64,000 bases of DNA from Azospirillum formosense (GCF_040500525.1 NZ_CP159403.1:263001-327000), one strand, 5' to 3'; counted from the stretch's first letter, positions 15,507 through 28,780 are shown. Notes: generated by a model not told the origin, from the sequence alone. A program made the numbers and translations.

Positions 15507-18074
15507 CTACGCCAGGCTGGGAAGGACCAGCGGTTCCTCCGCCTCGCGGACCAGCAGCGCCTCGATGGCGTCGGCGGGGGCCGGGCGGGCGTAGAGGTAG
15601 CCCTGCGCGTACTTGCACAGGATGTCGCGCAGGAATTCCGACTCCATCTCGGTCTCCACGCCTTCGGCCACCGCCTCCATGCCCAGGATGGCGGCCAGGG
15701 TGGCGATCACCTGCACGATGGCGGCGTTGCCCTCGCCCGACGAGATGGCCTGGACGAAGCTGCGGTCGATTTTCAGCGTGTCCGCCGGGAACTTGTGCAG
15801 GTAGGACAGCGACGAATAGCCGGTTCCGAAATCGTCGATGGACAGGCGCACGTCCATGTCGCGGATGCCCTGCATCAGCACCCGGCACTTGGCGGGGTCC
15901 TTCATCAGCAGGCTTTCCGTGATCTCCAGCTTCAGGCTGGAGGGCGGCACCCCGCTTTCCTGCAGCACCTCGCTGACCAGACCGATCAGGTCGTCGTCGC
16001 TGAACTGGCGGGAGGAGACGTTCACGCTCATGAACAGCGGGGTGGGGCGGGGGAAGCGGGCCTGCCACCGGGCGAGCTGGCGCGCCGCCTCGCGCAGCGC
16101 CCAGCGGCCCATCGGGACGATCAGGCCCGATTCCTCGGCCAGCGGGATGAACTCGCCGGGCGGAACCAGCCCGCGCTCGGGATGCTTCCAGCGCATCAGC
16201 GCCTCGAAGCCGGCGATGTGGCCCGAGGACAGGGCGACGATCGGCTGGTAGTAGAGGACGAGCTGGTTCTGCTCCAGCGCCATGCGCAGATCGGTTTCCG
16301 TGCGCATCTGGGCCATCGCTTGGCGGCGCAGGTTGCTGTCGAACACGTCGATGCGCGCCCGCCCGCCCGACTTGGCCCGGTACATGGCGAGGCTGGCGTC
16401 GCGCAGCATCTCCTCCGCCCGGTCGTAGCCGGAGACGCTGAGCGCGATGCCGATGGAGGCGGACAGCACCAGCTCGTGGCCGTCCAGCGCCAGCGGCCGC
16501 GCGACGGCCTCGCCCATGCGCTCCGCCGCGGACAGGGCGTCGCCGACGTCGTCGATGCCGTCCAGCAGAACGGCGAACTCGTCCGCGGACAGCCGGGCCA
16601 GCGTGTCGCCCATGCGGCGGGTCTCGTCCAGCCGCTCCGCGATGGTCTTCAGCAGCCGGTCGCCGACGCTGGAGCCCAGCGCGTCGTTGATCGACTTGAA
16701 ACGGTCGAGATCGACGAAGATGACGGCGAAGGCCTTGCCGCCGGCCCGCCGGTTGCGGTCCAGCGCCTGCCCGATGCGGTCCAGCAGCAGGGTGCGGTTG
16801 GGCAGCCCGGTCATGCCGTCGTGGAAGGCATCGAACAGCAGCTGCTGCTCCGCCCGCTTCTGGGCGGTGATGTCGGTCATCGAGCCGGCGATCCGCACCG
16901 AACGGCCCGACCCGTCGCGCACGGCGAGGCCGCGGACCAGCATCCACAGCTCGTCACCGTCGGCGGCGCGGATGCGGAAGACATGCTGGAGATGCTCCCG
17001 CTCACCGCTCAGATGCAGGTCGATGGCGGTGCGCAGCCCGGCAAGATCGTCGGGATGCACGCGGTCGAACCATTCGCCGATCCGGTTGGACAGGCTGTCC
17101 GCGGCGAAGCCGAGCATGGCCGCCCAGCGCGGGGAGTAGTAGACCTCGTCCGTGTCCAGCCGCCAGTCCCACAGCCCGTCGTTGGCGCCGGCGGCGGCCA
17201 GCGCGTAGCGCTCCTCGCTCTGCAGCAGGCGCTGCTCGGCGGTTTTGCGGTCGGTGACGTCGGCCTGGCTGCCGACCAGCCGCACCGGGCGGCCCTGGGC
17301 GTCAAGGACGGCGATGCCGCGGCAGGCCATCCAGCGGGTGCCGCCGTCGGCGTGGCGCACGCGGTATTCGATCTGGAACACGGTGCCGTCGCCGCCCAGG
17401 GCGTCCAGCGTTTCGCGCAACGACCGGCGGTCGTCGGGATGGACGCGCTCCATCCATTCGTCGGGGCCGGTGCCGACGCTGCCTTCCTCCAGCCCGAGGA
17501 GCGACAGCCAGCGCGGCGAGTAGTAGACGGTCCCGGTTTCGAGGTCCCAGTCCCACAGGCCGTCGTTGCTGGCCGCGGCGGCGAGCGCGTAGCGCTCCTC
17601 GCTCTTGCGCAGCTGGCGTTCGGCGTGCTTGCGGTCGGTGATGTCGGCGACCGACCCGACGAGGCGGACCGGGTCGCCCGACTCGTCGGGGACCGCCATG
17701 CCACGGCAAACCAGCCAGCGCCAGCCGGAGTCGCCGTCGTCCGGCGACGGCAAGCCGGCGGCCGAAGACGGACCGAATCCGCCGCGGCGGACGCGGTGTT
17801 CGATCTGGAAAGGCAGCGAGACGCCGACCATCTGGCCTTCGAAGGAGGCGTAGAGCCAGTCGATGTCGTCGGGGTGGACGCGGTCGAGCCAATCTTCCGG
17901 GCGATTGACGTCGCCCGGCGGCAGGTCGAGAAACTCCTTGAAGCGGGGAGACAGGAACATCGTATCGTTGCGAAGGTCCCAGTCCCAGACGCCTTCGGAG
18001 CCGGCTTTCTCGGCCAGCAGATATCGCTCGATCGTGCTGTTCAAGGCCCCCTCACCGCCGCGGCGCACCCGCAT
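15507..18074 (-). CDS. Triple-PAS GGDEF/EAL cyclic-di-GMP protein, degenerate GGDEF
   Basis: An 855-residue soluble signalling protein: three similar PAS/PAC units (about 12-140, 155-275 and 285-405, each with a xDGLWDW-type start), a GGDEF-type domain (about 415-575) and an EAL domain (about 590-840). The GGDEF signature reads SADEF (496-500), so cyclase activity is doubtful. EAL is intact at 624-626, with DDFGTGYSSLSYL and LKIDRSF also present, so phosphodiesterase activity is likely. No membrane segment is seen, so it would sense in the cytoplasm. The start is uncertain: ATG 18074 follows AGGGGA, a TTG lies just inside, and the frame opens at 18206. Confidence 0.87.
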   Translation of the reverse strand: MRVRRGGEGALNSTIERYLLAEKAGSEGVWDWDLRNDTMFLSPRFKEFLDLPPGDVNRPEDWLDRVHPDDIDWLYASFEGQMVGVSLPFQIEHRVRRGGFGPSSAAGLPSPDDGDSGWRWLVCRGMAVPDESGDPVRLVGSVADITDRKHAERQLRKSEERYALAAAASNDGLWDWDLETGTVYYSPRWLSLLGLEEGSVGTGPDEWMERVHPDDRRSLRETLDALGGDGTVFQIEYRVRHADGGTRWMACRGIAVLDAQGRPVRLVGSQADVTDRKTAEQRLLQSEERYALAAAGANDGLWDWRLDTDEVYYSPRWAAMLGFAADSLSNRIGEWFDRVHPDDLAGLRTAIDLHLSGEREHLQHVFRIRAADGDELWMLVRGLAVRDGSGRSVRIAGSMTDITAQKRAEQQLLFDAFHDGMTGLPNRTLLLDRIGQALDRNRRAGGKAFAVIFVDLDRFKSINDALGSSVGDRLLKTIAERLDETRRMGDTLARLSADEFAVLLDGIDDVGDALSAAERMGEAVARPLALDGHELVLSASIGIALSVSGYDRAEEMLRDASLAMYRAKSGGRARIDVFDSNLRRQAMAQMRTETDLRMALEQNQLVLYYQPIVALSSGHIAGFEALMRWKHPERGLVPPGEFIPLAEESGLIVPMGRWALREAARQLARWQARFPRPTPLFMSVNVSSRQFSDDDLIGLVSEVLQESGVPPSSLKLEITESLLMKDPAKCRVLMQGIRDMDVRLSIDDFGTGYSSLSYLHKFPADTLKIDRSFVQAISSGEGNAAIVQVIATLAAILGMEAVAEGVETEMESEFLRDILCKYAQGYLYARPAPADAIEALLVREAEEPLVLPSLA

Positions 18075-18248
18075 TCCCCTACTCGCAACATAGTGCCCGA
18101 ATGGTGAATGAGAAATGAAGCCCTGTTGCGAAGGATTTGCGCCATGCTGGTGAATTGTGGGAGTGGACCCGCATCGCGGGAGCCCCGAGGCGTCCCCTGG
18201 CGTCATCGGCGAGTCGGGCGCCGGCCGTCACTGTGAGGAGGCGGAAGC

Positions 18249-18971
18249 ATGGAATGGTCCGATCAGGGCGTCGTGCTGTCGGCGCGGCCGCATGGCGAGA
18301 CCTCGGCGGTCGTCACCCTGCTGACGCGGGACCACGGGCGGCACGCCGGCATGGTGATGGGCGGGCGGTCCGGCCGGACCCGGGCGGCGCTGGAGCCCGG
18401 CACGCTGGTGTCGGCGCGCTGGCGCGCGCGCCTGCCCGAGCATCTCGGCACCCTGACGCTGGAGGTGGTGCAGGGCTATTCCGCCGCCTTTCTCGATGAT
18501 CCGTTGCGACTCGCGACCTTGACCGCCGCCTGCGCGCTGGCCGAGGCGGCCCTGCCGGAGCACCAGCCGCACCCGGCGCTGTTCGACGGGCTGCTGGCGC
18601 TGTTCGGCCTGCTGGGCGGCGACGCCTGGGCCGAGTCCTACGTGCGGTGGGAGGTCGGGCTGCTCGCCGAGCTTGGATTCGGCCTCGACCTCGACCGCTG
18701 CGCCGTCACCGGGGCGAACGACTACCTCGCCTATGTCAGCCCGCGCACCGGGCGCGCGGTGTCGGCCTCGGCCGGGGAGCCCTACCGCGACCGGCTGCTG
18801 CCGCTGCCCGGATTCCTGATCGGCCTGGGCGGCGGCGGGCCGCAGGCGGTGGCGGAGGGGCTGCGCCTGACCGGCCATTTCCTGGAGCGCCATCTGCTCA
18901 ACGGCCCGCTGCCGCCGGCACGGCTGCGATTAAGAGAACGTTACGAGAACACGGTGGCGCGTGGCCGCTAG
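18249..18971 (+). CDS. recO: DNA repair protein RecO
   Basis: Part of the RecFOR pathway, loading RecA on gapped single-stranded DNA. The 240-residue protein starts with the OB fold (about 1-80, [25 protein letters not shown]). The helical C-terminal half includes [18 protein letters not shown]. The four-cysteine zinc finger of Gram-positive RecO is absent, as usual in proteobacteria. GAGGAGG precedes the ATG. parC follows after 18 bases, so the two are probably cotranscribed. Confidence 0.92.
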   Translation: MEWSDQGVVLSARPHGETSAVVTLLTRDHGRHAGMVMGGRSGRTRAALEPGTLVSARWRARLPEHLGTLTLEVVQGYSAAFLDDPLRLATLTAACALAEAALPEHQPHPALFDGLLALFGLLGGDAWAESYVRWEVGLLAELGFGLDLDRCAVTGANDYLAYVSPRTGRAVSASAGEPYRDRLLPLPGFLIGLGGGGPQAVAEGLRLTGHFLERHLLNGPLPPARLRLRERYENTVARGR

Positions 18972-18989
18972 ATTTGGTATCCACACGCC

Positions 18990-21248
<2,259 letters not shown>

Positions 21249-21288
21249 TCCGTCGGATTGGCGGACCCATACACCTAACGTTGCGCGC

Positions 21289-21322
21289 AAACGGGGGGCT
21301 TTCGGCTCCCCGTTTCACTTTT
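21289..21322 (+). terminator. Rho-independent terminator after parC
   Basis: The arms AAACGGGG (21289-21296) and CCCCGTTT (21308-21315) enclose an 11-base loop and are followed by CACTTTT, about 40 bases after the parC stop. Confidence 0.75.
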
Positions 21323-22837
<1,515 letters not shown>

Positions 22838-22857
22838 GGAGCGAGAGGCCGGACACG

Positions 22858-22886
22858 AAAAAGCCCCGCGGAAGCGGGGCTTTTTT
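22858..22886. terminator. Bidirectional terminator between dctP and dctM
   Basis: AAAAGCCCCGC, GGAA and GCGGGGCTTTT form a strong GC hairpin with an A-run on one side and a T-run on the other, so it can stop transcripts from both strands. It lies 20 bases after dctP and about 90 bases beyond the dctM stop. Confidence 0.85.
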
Positions 22887-22977
22887 GTTGCCGATGAGGC
22901 CGTCGCCGCAGAGGGGCAGGCTTTCCGGTTCCGGCTCCTCCCCCGGCGGGCGGGGGAGGAGGGAGCGGAGGAACCGG

Positions 22978-24489
22978 CTACTTGCCCTGCAACTGCTTCA
23001 TGAGGTCGGCGTTGGGGTCCTCGGCGGGCTGTTCCGGCGCGCCGAAGGGCGGCGGCGGCTCGCCCGAATCGAAGGCCGGGATCTCGATCTTCACATTGTC
23101 CAGATCGATCGGCTCGCCGCGGTCCAGGCCGGAGAAGACCATCTCCGGGAATATGATGACCAAGGCCACCATGATCAGCTGGATGCAGACGAACGGCACG
23201 GCGCCCCAGTAGATCTGGCCGGTGGTGATCTTCTTGATGATCTTCCCGGTGATCTTGTCCTTGTAATCCTCCCGTGGAGCGACGCTTCGCAGGAAGAACA
23301 GGGCGAAACCGAAGGGCGGGTGCATGAAGGAGGTCTGCATGTTGACGCCCAGCAGGACGCCGAACCAGATCAGGTCGATGCCCAGCTTTTCCGCGACCGG
23401 GGCGAGCAGCGGCACGATGATGAAGGCCAGCTCGAAGAAGTCGAGGAAGAAGGCGAGCAGGAAGACCATGATGTTGACGACGATCAGGAAGCCCAGTTCG
23501 CCGCCCGGCAGGCTGGTCAGCAGATGCTCCACCCACAGGTCGCCGTTCACGGCGCGGAACACCAGACCGAAGACCGTCGAGCCGATCAGGATGAAGATGA
23601 CGAAGGAGGACAGCTTCGCCGTCGTGTCCATCGCCTGACGCATCAGCGACCAGCTCAGCTGCCGCTTCATGAGCGCCAGGATCATGGCGCCCGCGGCACC
23701 CATGGCGCCGCCTTCCGTCGGCGTCGCGATGCCGAGGAAGATGGTGCCGAGCACCAGGAAGATCAGCACCAGCGGCGGCACCAGCGAGGTCAGCACCCGG
23801 AACAGCAGCTGGAAGCCGCGCAGGCTGCGCGCCTCGGGCGGCAGGGCCGGAGCGAACTCGGGGCGGACGATGCTGGTGACCAGGATGTAGCCGGCGTAGA
23901 GGCCGGTCAGCACCAGGCCGGGGACCAGGGCGCCGGCGTACATGTCGCCGACCGAGCGGCCGAGCTGGTCGGCCAGGATGATCAGCACCAGCGACGGCGG
24001 GATGATCTGGGCCAGCGTGCCCGACGCCGCGATGACGCCCGACGCCAAGCGGCGGTCGTAACCGTAGCGCAGCATGATCGGCAGCGAGATCAGGCCCATG
24101 GAGATCACCGACGCGGCCACCACGCCGGTCGTCGCGGCGAGCAGCGCGCCGACGAAGATCACCGCGTAGGCCAGACCGCCGCGCAGCGGGCCGAAGAGCT
24201 GCCCGACCGTGTCGAGCAAGTCTTCGGCCATGCCGGATCGTTCGAGGATCAGGCCCATGAAGGTGAAGAAGGGAATGGCCAGCAGCGTGTCGTTGCGCAT
24301 GATGCCGAAGACGCGCTCCGGCAGCGCCTGGAACAGCGCCGGGGTCAGCAGACCCAGCTCGATGCCGATCAGACCGAAGAGGAGGCCGTTCGCGGCGAGC
24401 GCGAAAGCGACCGGGAAACCCATCAAAAGGAAAAGAACAAGCGCCGCGAACATCAGCGGCGCCATGTTCTCAATGAGGAAGGCGGCCAT
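22978..24489 (-). CDS. dctM: TRAP transporter large permease (DctM family)
   Basis: The 12-segment transport subunit of a TRAP system. The 503-residue protein is longer than the usual 425-440 because of a cytoplasmic loop (about 220-235) and a C-terminal proline/acidic tail of about 50 residues after the last membrane segment. Family motifs include the MGFPVAFALAANGLLFG start and IIPPSLVLIILADQ. It is 20 bases downstream of dctQ. The long form is typical of DctM proteins paired with TAT-exported receptors for keto acids. Confidence 0.9.
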   Translation of the reverse strand: MAAFLIENMAPLMFAALVLFLLMGFPVAFALAANGLLFGLIGIELGLLTPALFQALPERVFGIMRNDTLLAIPFFTFMGLILERSGMAEDLLDTVGQLFGPLRGGLAYAVIFVGALLAATTGVVAASVISMGLISLPIMLRYGYDRRLASGVIAASGTLAQIIPPSLVLIILADQLGRSVGDMYAGALVPGLVLTGLYAGYILVTSIVRPEFAPALPPEARSLRGFQLLFRVLTSLVPPLVLIFLVLGTIFLGIATPTEGGAMGAAGAMILALMKRQLSWSLMRQAMDTTAKLSSFVIFILIGSTVFGLVFRAVNGDLWVEHLLTSLPGGELGFLIVVNIMVFLLAFFLDFFELAFIIVPLLAPVAEKLGIDLIWFGVLLGVNMQTSFMHPPFGFALFFLRSVAPREDYKDKITGKIIKKITTGQIYWGAVPFVCIQLIMVALVIIFPEMVFSGLDRGEPIDLDNVKIEIPAFDSGEPPPPFGAPEQPAEDPNADLMKQLQGK

Positions 24490-24509
24490 CGTGTGTGGTC
24501 CCCGGTCTC

Positions 24510-25049
24510 TTAGGAGTGGCTGTGCATCTTCTCGCCGGGCTGGTCAATGAGACCGGCCAGGAAGGCGATGCGTTTGATCAGCTCGGACACCGCCTGCATG
24601 GTCAGCAGGAAGAAACCGGCGGGAACCAGGATCTTGGCCGGCCAGCGGATCAGGCCGCCGGCGTCGCTCGACATTTCCTTGGTGATGAAGCTGTCCCAGA
24701 ACATCGGCCAGGAGAGCCACATGATCAGGATGGCCATCGGGAACAGGAAGAAGAGGATCCCGAAGATGTCCACCATGCACTGGACGCGCCGCGAGAAACG
24801 GCCCAGCACGATGTCGATGCGGATGTGCTCGTTGCGCAGAAACGTGTAGCCCGAGCACAACAGGAAAATCGCGGAAAACAAATACCATTGCAGCTCAAGC
24901 CAGGCGTTGGAGCTGTAATGGAGGCTGTAACGGATGACGGCGTTGCCGGCGCTGACAATCACGGCGACCAGCACCAGCCAATAGACGAGCTTGCCGATAC
25001 CGTCGTTGACAGCATCGATCAGCCCGCTGATTCGGAGCAGGAACCTCAA
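24510..25049 (-). CDS. dctQ: TRAP transporter small permease (DctQ family)
   Basis: The four-segment small subunit (179 residues) that couples receptor docking to the DctM channel. Membrane segments lie at about 22-42, 55-72, 93-113 and 140-165. The family stretch NEHIRIDIVLGRFS is present. The start is TTG at 25049, chosen for the GGGAGG seven bases upstream; no better start lies nearby. It opens the dctQ-dctM operon, and two dyads lie in its leader. Confidence 0.85.
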   Translation of the reverse strand: MRFLLRISGLIDAVNDGIGKLVYWLVLVAVIVSAGNAVIRYSLHYSSNAWLELQWYLFSAIFLLCSGYTFLRNEHIRIDIVLGRFSRRVQCMVDIFGILFFLFPMAILIMWLSWPMFWDSFITKEMSSDAGGLIRWPAKILVPAGFFLLTMQAVSELIKRIAFLAGLIDQPGEKMHSHS

Positions 25050-25149
25050 CGGAGAGCCTCCCTGTTGGTTTGGAACGGGTGTATCCCCGTCCGTTCCTTT
25101 TGTTGCCCTGTGAACGGTGGCGCTGGGCGCCGGTTCAATCTTTTATGGT

Positions 25150-25186
25150 AACACCATGGGGTGTTTGCTGCGGCAATATTCCGCAG
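25150..25186. promoter_or_regulatory. Two dyads upstream of dctQM (possible operator)
   Basis: AACACC-ATGG-GGTGTT (25150-25165) and CTGCGG-7 bases-CCGCAG (25168-25186) lie side by side about 100 bases before dctQ. The first resembles a dimeric regulator site; the second could form an RNA hairpin in the leader. No regulator gene is adjacent. Confidence 0.4.
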
Positions 25187-25273
25187 GAGGCCCCGGCAGC
25201 GCAAGAGCTTGAAAGCCTTTATACGTGATTGCCCCAATAGTCTTCGATCAACGGCAATCCGGCGGTCGGTCGG

Positions 25274-26014
25274 TCAGTCTTCCGGATCGTTCGGCAGGCG
25301 GAACCAGCCGTCGCGGCCCAGCGCCTCCAGGGGGCGGAACTTGGCCTTGTAGGCCATCTTGCGGCTCTGGGCGATCCAATAGCCGAGATAGACGTAGGGC
25401 AGGCCGTCCGTCCGGGCGCGCTCCAGCAGGCTGAGGATCATGAAGCTGCCCAGGCTGCGGCGGTCCTGGCGGGGATCGTAGAAGCTGTAGACCGCGGAAT
25501 AGCCGTCGGTCAGCCGGTCGGTCAGCATGCAGCCGACCAGCCGCCCTTCGGCGTCGCGGGCCTCGAACAGGCTGGTGTCGGCGCGGCCCTCGTCGATCAT
25601 GGCCGCGAAGTCGGCCATGGCCATGCGCGCCATGTCCGATTCGCCGTGGCGGGAGTTCTGGTAGAGCGAGAACAGCCGGTACTGCTCCGTCGTGGCGGCG
25701 GCCGGCGCCTCCGCCAGGGTCAGGTCGCCGTTGGCCCGGCGGACGCGCTTCTGCGACCGTGTGGGGACGAAGGCGGCCACCGGGATGCGGACCGGGACGC
25801 AGGCCTGACAGTTCGGGCAGACCGGCCGGTAGACGATGTCGTGGCTGCGCCGGAAGCCGGCGCGCGACAGGGTGGAATTGACCTCCGCCGAGTAGGGACC
25901 CAACAGCCGGGTGAACAGCTTGCGCTCCACCCGACCCGGCAGATAGGGGCAGGGCATCGGCCCGGACCGGAAGAACTGCTGGAGCGGGCGGAGTTGCGGC
26001 TGGATGACCGACAT
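25274..26014 (-). CDS. bpt: Aspartate/glutamate leucyltransferase (Bpt, N-end rule)
   Basis: Attaches leucine from Leu-tRNA to proteins starting with Asp or Glu, creating a degradation signal for ClpAP/ClpS. The 246-residue protein shows the ATE family N-terminal cysteine cluster (PVCPNCQACVPVRI) and the GNAT-like C-terminal half with the YLGYWIAQSRKMAYKAKFRPLE block. ATG 26014 is used; an in-frame GTG at 26038 could add eight residues. It lies 94 bases downstream of the alpha-E gene on the same strand, so an operon with the ATP-grasp pair is possible. Confidence 0.9.
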   Translation of the reverse strand: MSVIQPQLRPLQQFFRSGPMPCPYLPGRVERKLFTRLLGPYSAEVNSTLSRAGFRRSHDIVYRPVCPNCQACVPVRIPVAAFVPTRSQKRVRRANGDLTLAEAPAAATTEQYRLFSLYQNSRHGESDMARMAMADFAAMIDEGRADTSLFEARDAEGRLVGCMLTDRLTDGYSAVYSFYDPRQDRRSLGSFMILSLLERARTDGLPYVYLGYWIAQSRKMAYKAKFRPLEALGRDGWFRLPNDPED

Positions 26015-26108
26015 CGGGCTGGCTGACTTCTGGATCACCGGCCCAGGGGCCGGCTGTTGGGGTTCGGCGGCTGCAGAGGGTGCTGAACGGAGGTGACGGT
26101 AACGGAGC

Positions 26109-27086
26109 TTACTGGGACTGGCTCTGGGTCATCGGGACGGTGTCCTGGCCGAAGAAGGCGCGTCCGATCTCGTTGGTGATTCCGCAGAGCTGGGCCTGCA
26201 CGCCGTCGAGATACTCGTGCAGGCCGAGCTGGATCACCTCTTCGATCGGGCGGGCCAACAGCGCGCCGAGCAGCTCGTCCACCTTCTCCATCGCCTCACT
26301 GCCGTTGCGCAGGGTGTAACGGGACTTCAGGCGGGTCAAGAGGCCGTCGATCTGTCGCACACACATCACAACGGAGCGCGGGAACCCCTCGTTGAACATC
26401 ATGAAGCCGGCGACCGTGGTCGGCGACATGCCGCGCGGGTAGACGCGCCGGAAGGCGTGGTACCCGGCGGCGGAGCGCAACACCGTCGTCCACTGGCTCA
26501 TGTCCAGCGTGGAGCCGACCGCGACGGGGGAGGGCAGCAGCGTGTGGTACTTGATGTCGAGCAGGCGGGTGGTCTGGTCCGCCCGCTCGATGTATTTGCC
26601 GAGCTGGTAGAAGTACCAGCCCTGATCGCGGTAGAAGGTGCCCTCGGTGATGCCCGTGTGGGTCTGGCATTCCTCCTTGATCCAGGTGCAGACCTTGGAG
26701 AGGTTGGGCAGCGCCACGCCCTTGCCGTTCATCTCCACCAGCTTGTTGTGGAACACGTTGATCTGCGTCCACATCTCGGTGGAGATCCAGGGGCGCAGGA
26801 CGCGGGCGTTCTCCCGCGCCATGCGCAGCATGGAGACCAGCGAGTTCGTATTCTGGGTGTCGAACATGTAGTAATGGACCACCGCCTCCGCCGTCGGACG
26901 GTCGTGGCGGCTGAAGAAATCCTTCTCGTCGGCGTTGAGCTGGACGATGGAGAACCAGTTGGTCATCCCCCGCGTGTCGCGCGCGAAGGTCTCATGCACG
27001 TCCAGGATGCGGGCGAGATTCTCGGCGCGCTCCATGTAGCGCGCCATCCAGAAAATGCATTCGGCGTAACGGGCCAGCAGATTCAC
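26109..27086 (-). CDS. Alpha-E domain protein (DUF403)
   Basis: A 325-residue, almost all-helical alpha-E protein. The family start (NLLARYAECIFWMARYMERAENLARILDV) and repeats of the R-YMERA / YIERADQ type, with conserved Glu and Arg pairs, are clear. It nearly always accompanies a circularly permuted ATP-grasp enzyme and is thought to help in a predicted peptide or amide ligation. GTG at 27086 overlaps the ATP-grasp stop (GTGA), so translation is coupled. Biochemical function is not established. Confidence 0.85.
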   Translation of the reverse strand: MNLLARYAECIFWMARYMERAENLARILDVHETFARDTRGMTNWFSIVQLNADEKDFFSRHDRPTAEAVVHYYMFDTQNTNSLVSMLRMARENARVLRPWISTEMWTQINVFHNKLVEMNGKGVALPNLSKVCTWIKEECQTHTGITEGTFYRDQGWYFYQLGKYIERADQTTRLLDIKYHTLLPSPVAVGSTLDMSQWTTVLRSAAGYHAFRRVYPRGMSPTTVAGFMMFNEGFPRSVVMCVRQIDGLLTRLKSRYTLRNGSEAMEKVDELLGALLARPIEEVIQLGLHEYLDGVQAQLCGITNEIGRAFFGQDTVPMTQSQSQ

Positions 27087-28657
27087 GACGCGCTCCCTTC
27101 CTGTGCCCCATCCTGGAGACCGCCATCCTGGAGAACCCAGGTGTCCTTGGACCCGCCGCCCTGCGACGAGTTGACGATCAGCGTGCCCTTCTTCAGCGCC
27201 ACGCGGGTCAGGCCGCCGGGCAGCACCCAGGTGTTCTTTCCCGTGATGGCGAAGGGGCGCAGATCGACGTGGCGGGGATCGATGCCGTCGTCGGTGACGG
27301 TGGGGCAGACCGACAGGTCGACCACCGGCTGGCTGATGTAGTTGGACGGATCGGCCAGCAGCTTGGCCCGGCACTCCGCCAACTCCTCCCTGCTGGCGCG
27401 CGGGCCGATGGTGATGCCGTAGCCGCCGGCCTCGCCGACCGGCTTCACCACCAGCTTGTCCAGGTTGTCCAGCGTGTATTGCAGCGCGTCGGCCTCGCGG
27501 CAGATGCGCGTGTCCACGTTGGGGATGATCGCTTCCTGGTCCAGGTAGTATTTGATCATCCGCGGGACGTAGCAGTAGATCGCCTTGTCGTCCGCCACGC
27601 CGGTGCCGACGGCGTTGGCCAGCGCCACGTTGCCCTTGCGGTAGGCCTCCATGATGCCCGGCACGCCCAGCATGCTGTCCGGGTTGAAGGCCTTGGGGTC
27701 GAGGAAGGCGTCGTCGATGCGGCGGTAGATCGAATCGACGCGCGCCAGACCGTTGGTGGTCTTCATGTAGACGCGGTCGTTCTCCACCACCAGATCGCGG
27801 CCCTCGACCAGCGGCACGCCCATCTCGCGCGCCAGAAAGATGTGCTCGAAATAGGCGGAGTTGTAGGAGCCGGGCGACAGCAGCACGACCTGCGGGTCGG
27901 CCACGTCCTGCGGCGCGATCTCCATCATCGCGTCGAGCAGCTTGTGCCCGTAATTGTCCACCGGGCGGATGCCGATGTCCTGCATCAGGTCGGGGAACAC
28001 GCGCTGCATCATGTGGCGGTTCTCGACCACGTAGGACACGCCGGACGGCACGCGCCCGTTGTCCTCCAGCACGCGGAAGGTCCCCTCGCGGTCGCGGACC
28101 AAGTCCGTGCCCATGATGTGGATGTAGGTGTCGAACGGCACGTCCAGCCCGACCATCTGCGGCCGGAAGCAGCCGTTGCCCAGCACGAGGTCGGCGGGGA
28201 TCACCCCGTCCTTCAGGATCTTCTGGTCGTGGTAGATGTCGTGGAGGAACAGGTTCAGCGCCGTGACGCGCTGGGTGATTCCCGCCTCCAGATGCGCCCA
28301 TTCCTTGGCCGAGATGACCCGGGGAATGATGTCGAAGGGAAGGATGCGGTCCACCGCGTCCTTGTTCGAGTAGACGAGGAAGGTGATGCCCAGATTGTAC
28401 AGTTCACGCTCGGCGTCCTGCGACCGCCGCAACAGATCCCCGAAGTTCAGACCGGCCAGTCTCTGCCGGATCAGCGCCGAGTGCTCGGCTGGATAATCAC
28501 GGCCTCCGAACAATTCGTCGTAGTAAAGGCCGGGATCGTAGTTCGTCAAAAGGTCAGTCGCCTTGCCTTCGGGTACGCTCACAGACTCCCCCGCAGCTAA
28601 CGCCCTTGATTGACCGATGCCGAGTGGCAATGGTGTCTGCCGCGAAGTATGAACCAT
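27083..28657 (-). CDS. Circularly permuted type 2 ATP-grasp enzyme (DUF404/DUF407)
   Basis: Predicted amide-bond-forming ligase. The protein (524 residues from ATG 28657) contains the DUF404/407 pattern: YDPGLYYDELF near the N terminus, GTDLVRDREGTFRVLEDNGRVPSG, the SPGSYNSAYFEH block, and the nucleotide-binding stretch KLVVKPVGEAGGYGI. The GGGSKDTWVL tail is also typical. The start is unsure: GTG 28582, preceded by GGGGGAG, would drop a 25-residue non-conserved leader, and the frame is open to 28717. It is coupled to the alpha-E gene by a 4-base overlap. The transglutaminase-like protease often found in such clusters is absent here. Confidence 0.85.
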   Translation of the reverse strand: MVHTSRQTPLPLGIGQSRALAAGESVSVPEGKATDLLTNYDPGLYYDELFGGRDYPAEHSALIRQRLAGLNFGDLLRRSQDAERELYNLGITFLVYSNKDAVDRILPFDIIPRVISAKEWAHLEAGITQRVTALNLFLHDIYHDQKILKDGVIPADLVLGNGCFRPQMVGLDVPFDTYIHIMGTDLVRDREGTFRVLEDNGRVPSGVSYVVENRHMMQRVFPDLMQDIGIRPVDNYGHKLLDAMMEIAPQDVADPQVVLLSPGSYNSAYFEHIFLAREMGVPLVEGRDLVVENDRVYMKTTNGLARVDSIYRRIDDAFLDPKAFNPDSMLGVPGIMEAYRKGNVALANAVGTGVADDKAIYCYVPRMIKYYLDQEAIIPNVDTRICREADALQYTLDNLDKLVVKPVGEAGGYGITIGPRASREELAECRAKLLADPSNYISQPVVDLSVCPTVTDDGIDPRHVDLRPFAITGKNTWVLPGGLTRVALKKGTLIVNSSQGGGSKDTWVLQDGGLQDGAQEGSAS

Positions 28658-28780
28658 CGCTTCGCCATTTGAACAGGGCAAACATTCCCCGCGTTGTGCG
28701 GCGCATCGACAAAACAATAAGGGGTACGTTCAAAGGCAAGGAACTAACGCCTTGGTACCAGCGCCGCATCGGCTTTGGTA

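Noticed and set aside
18930..18950. TTAA-N7-TTAC near the recO/parC junction as a CtrA site
   Set aside because: One half is mismatched and it lies inside recO; chance is the simpler explanation.
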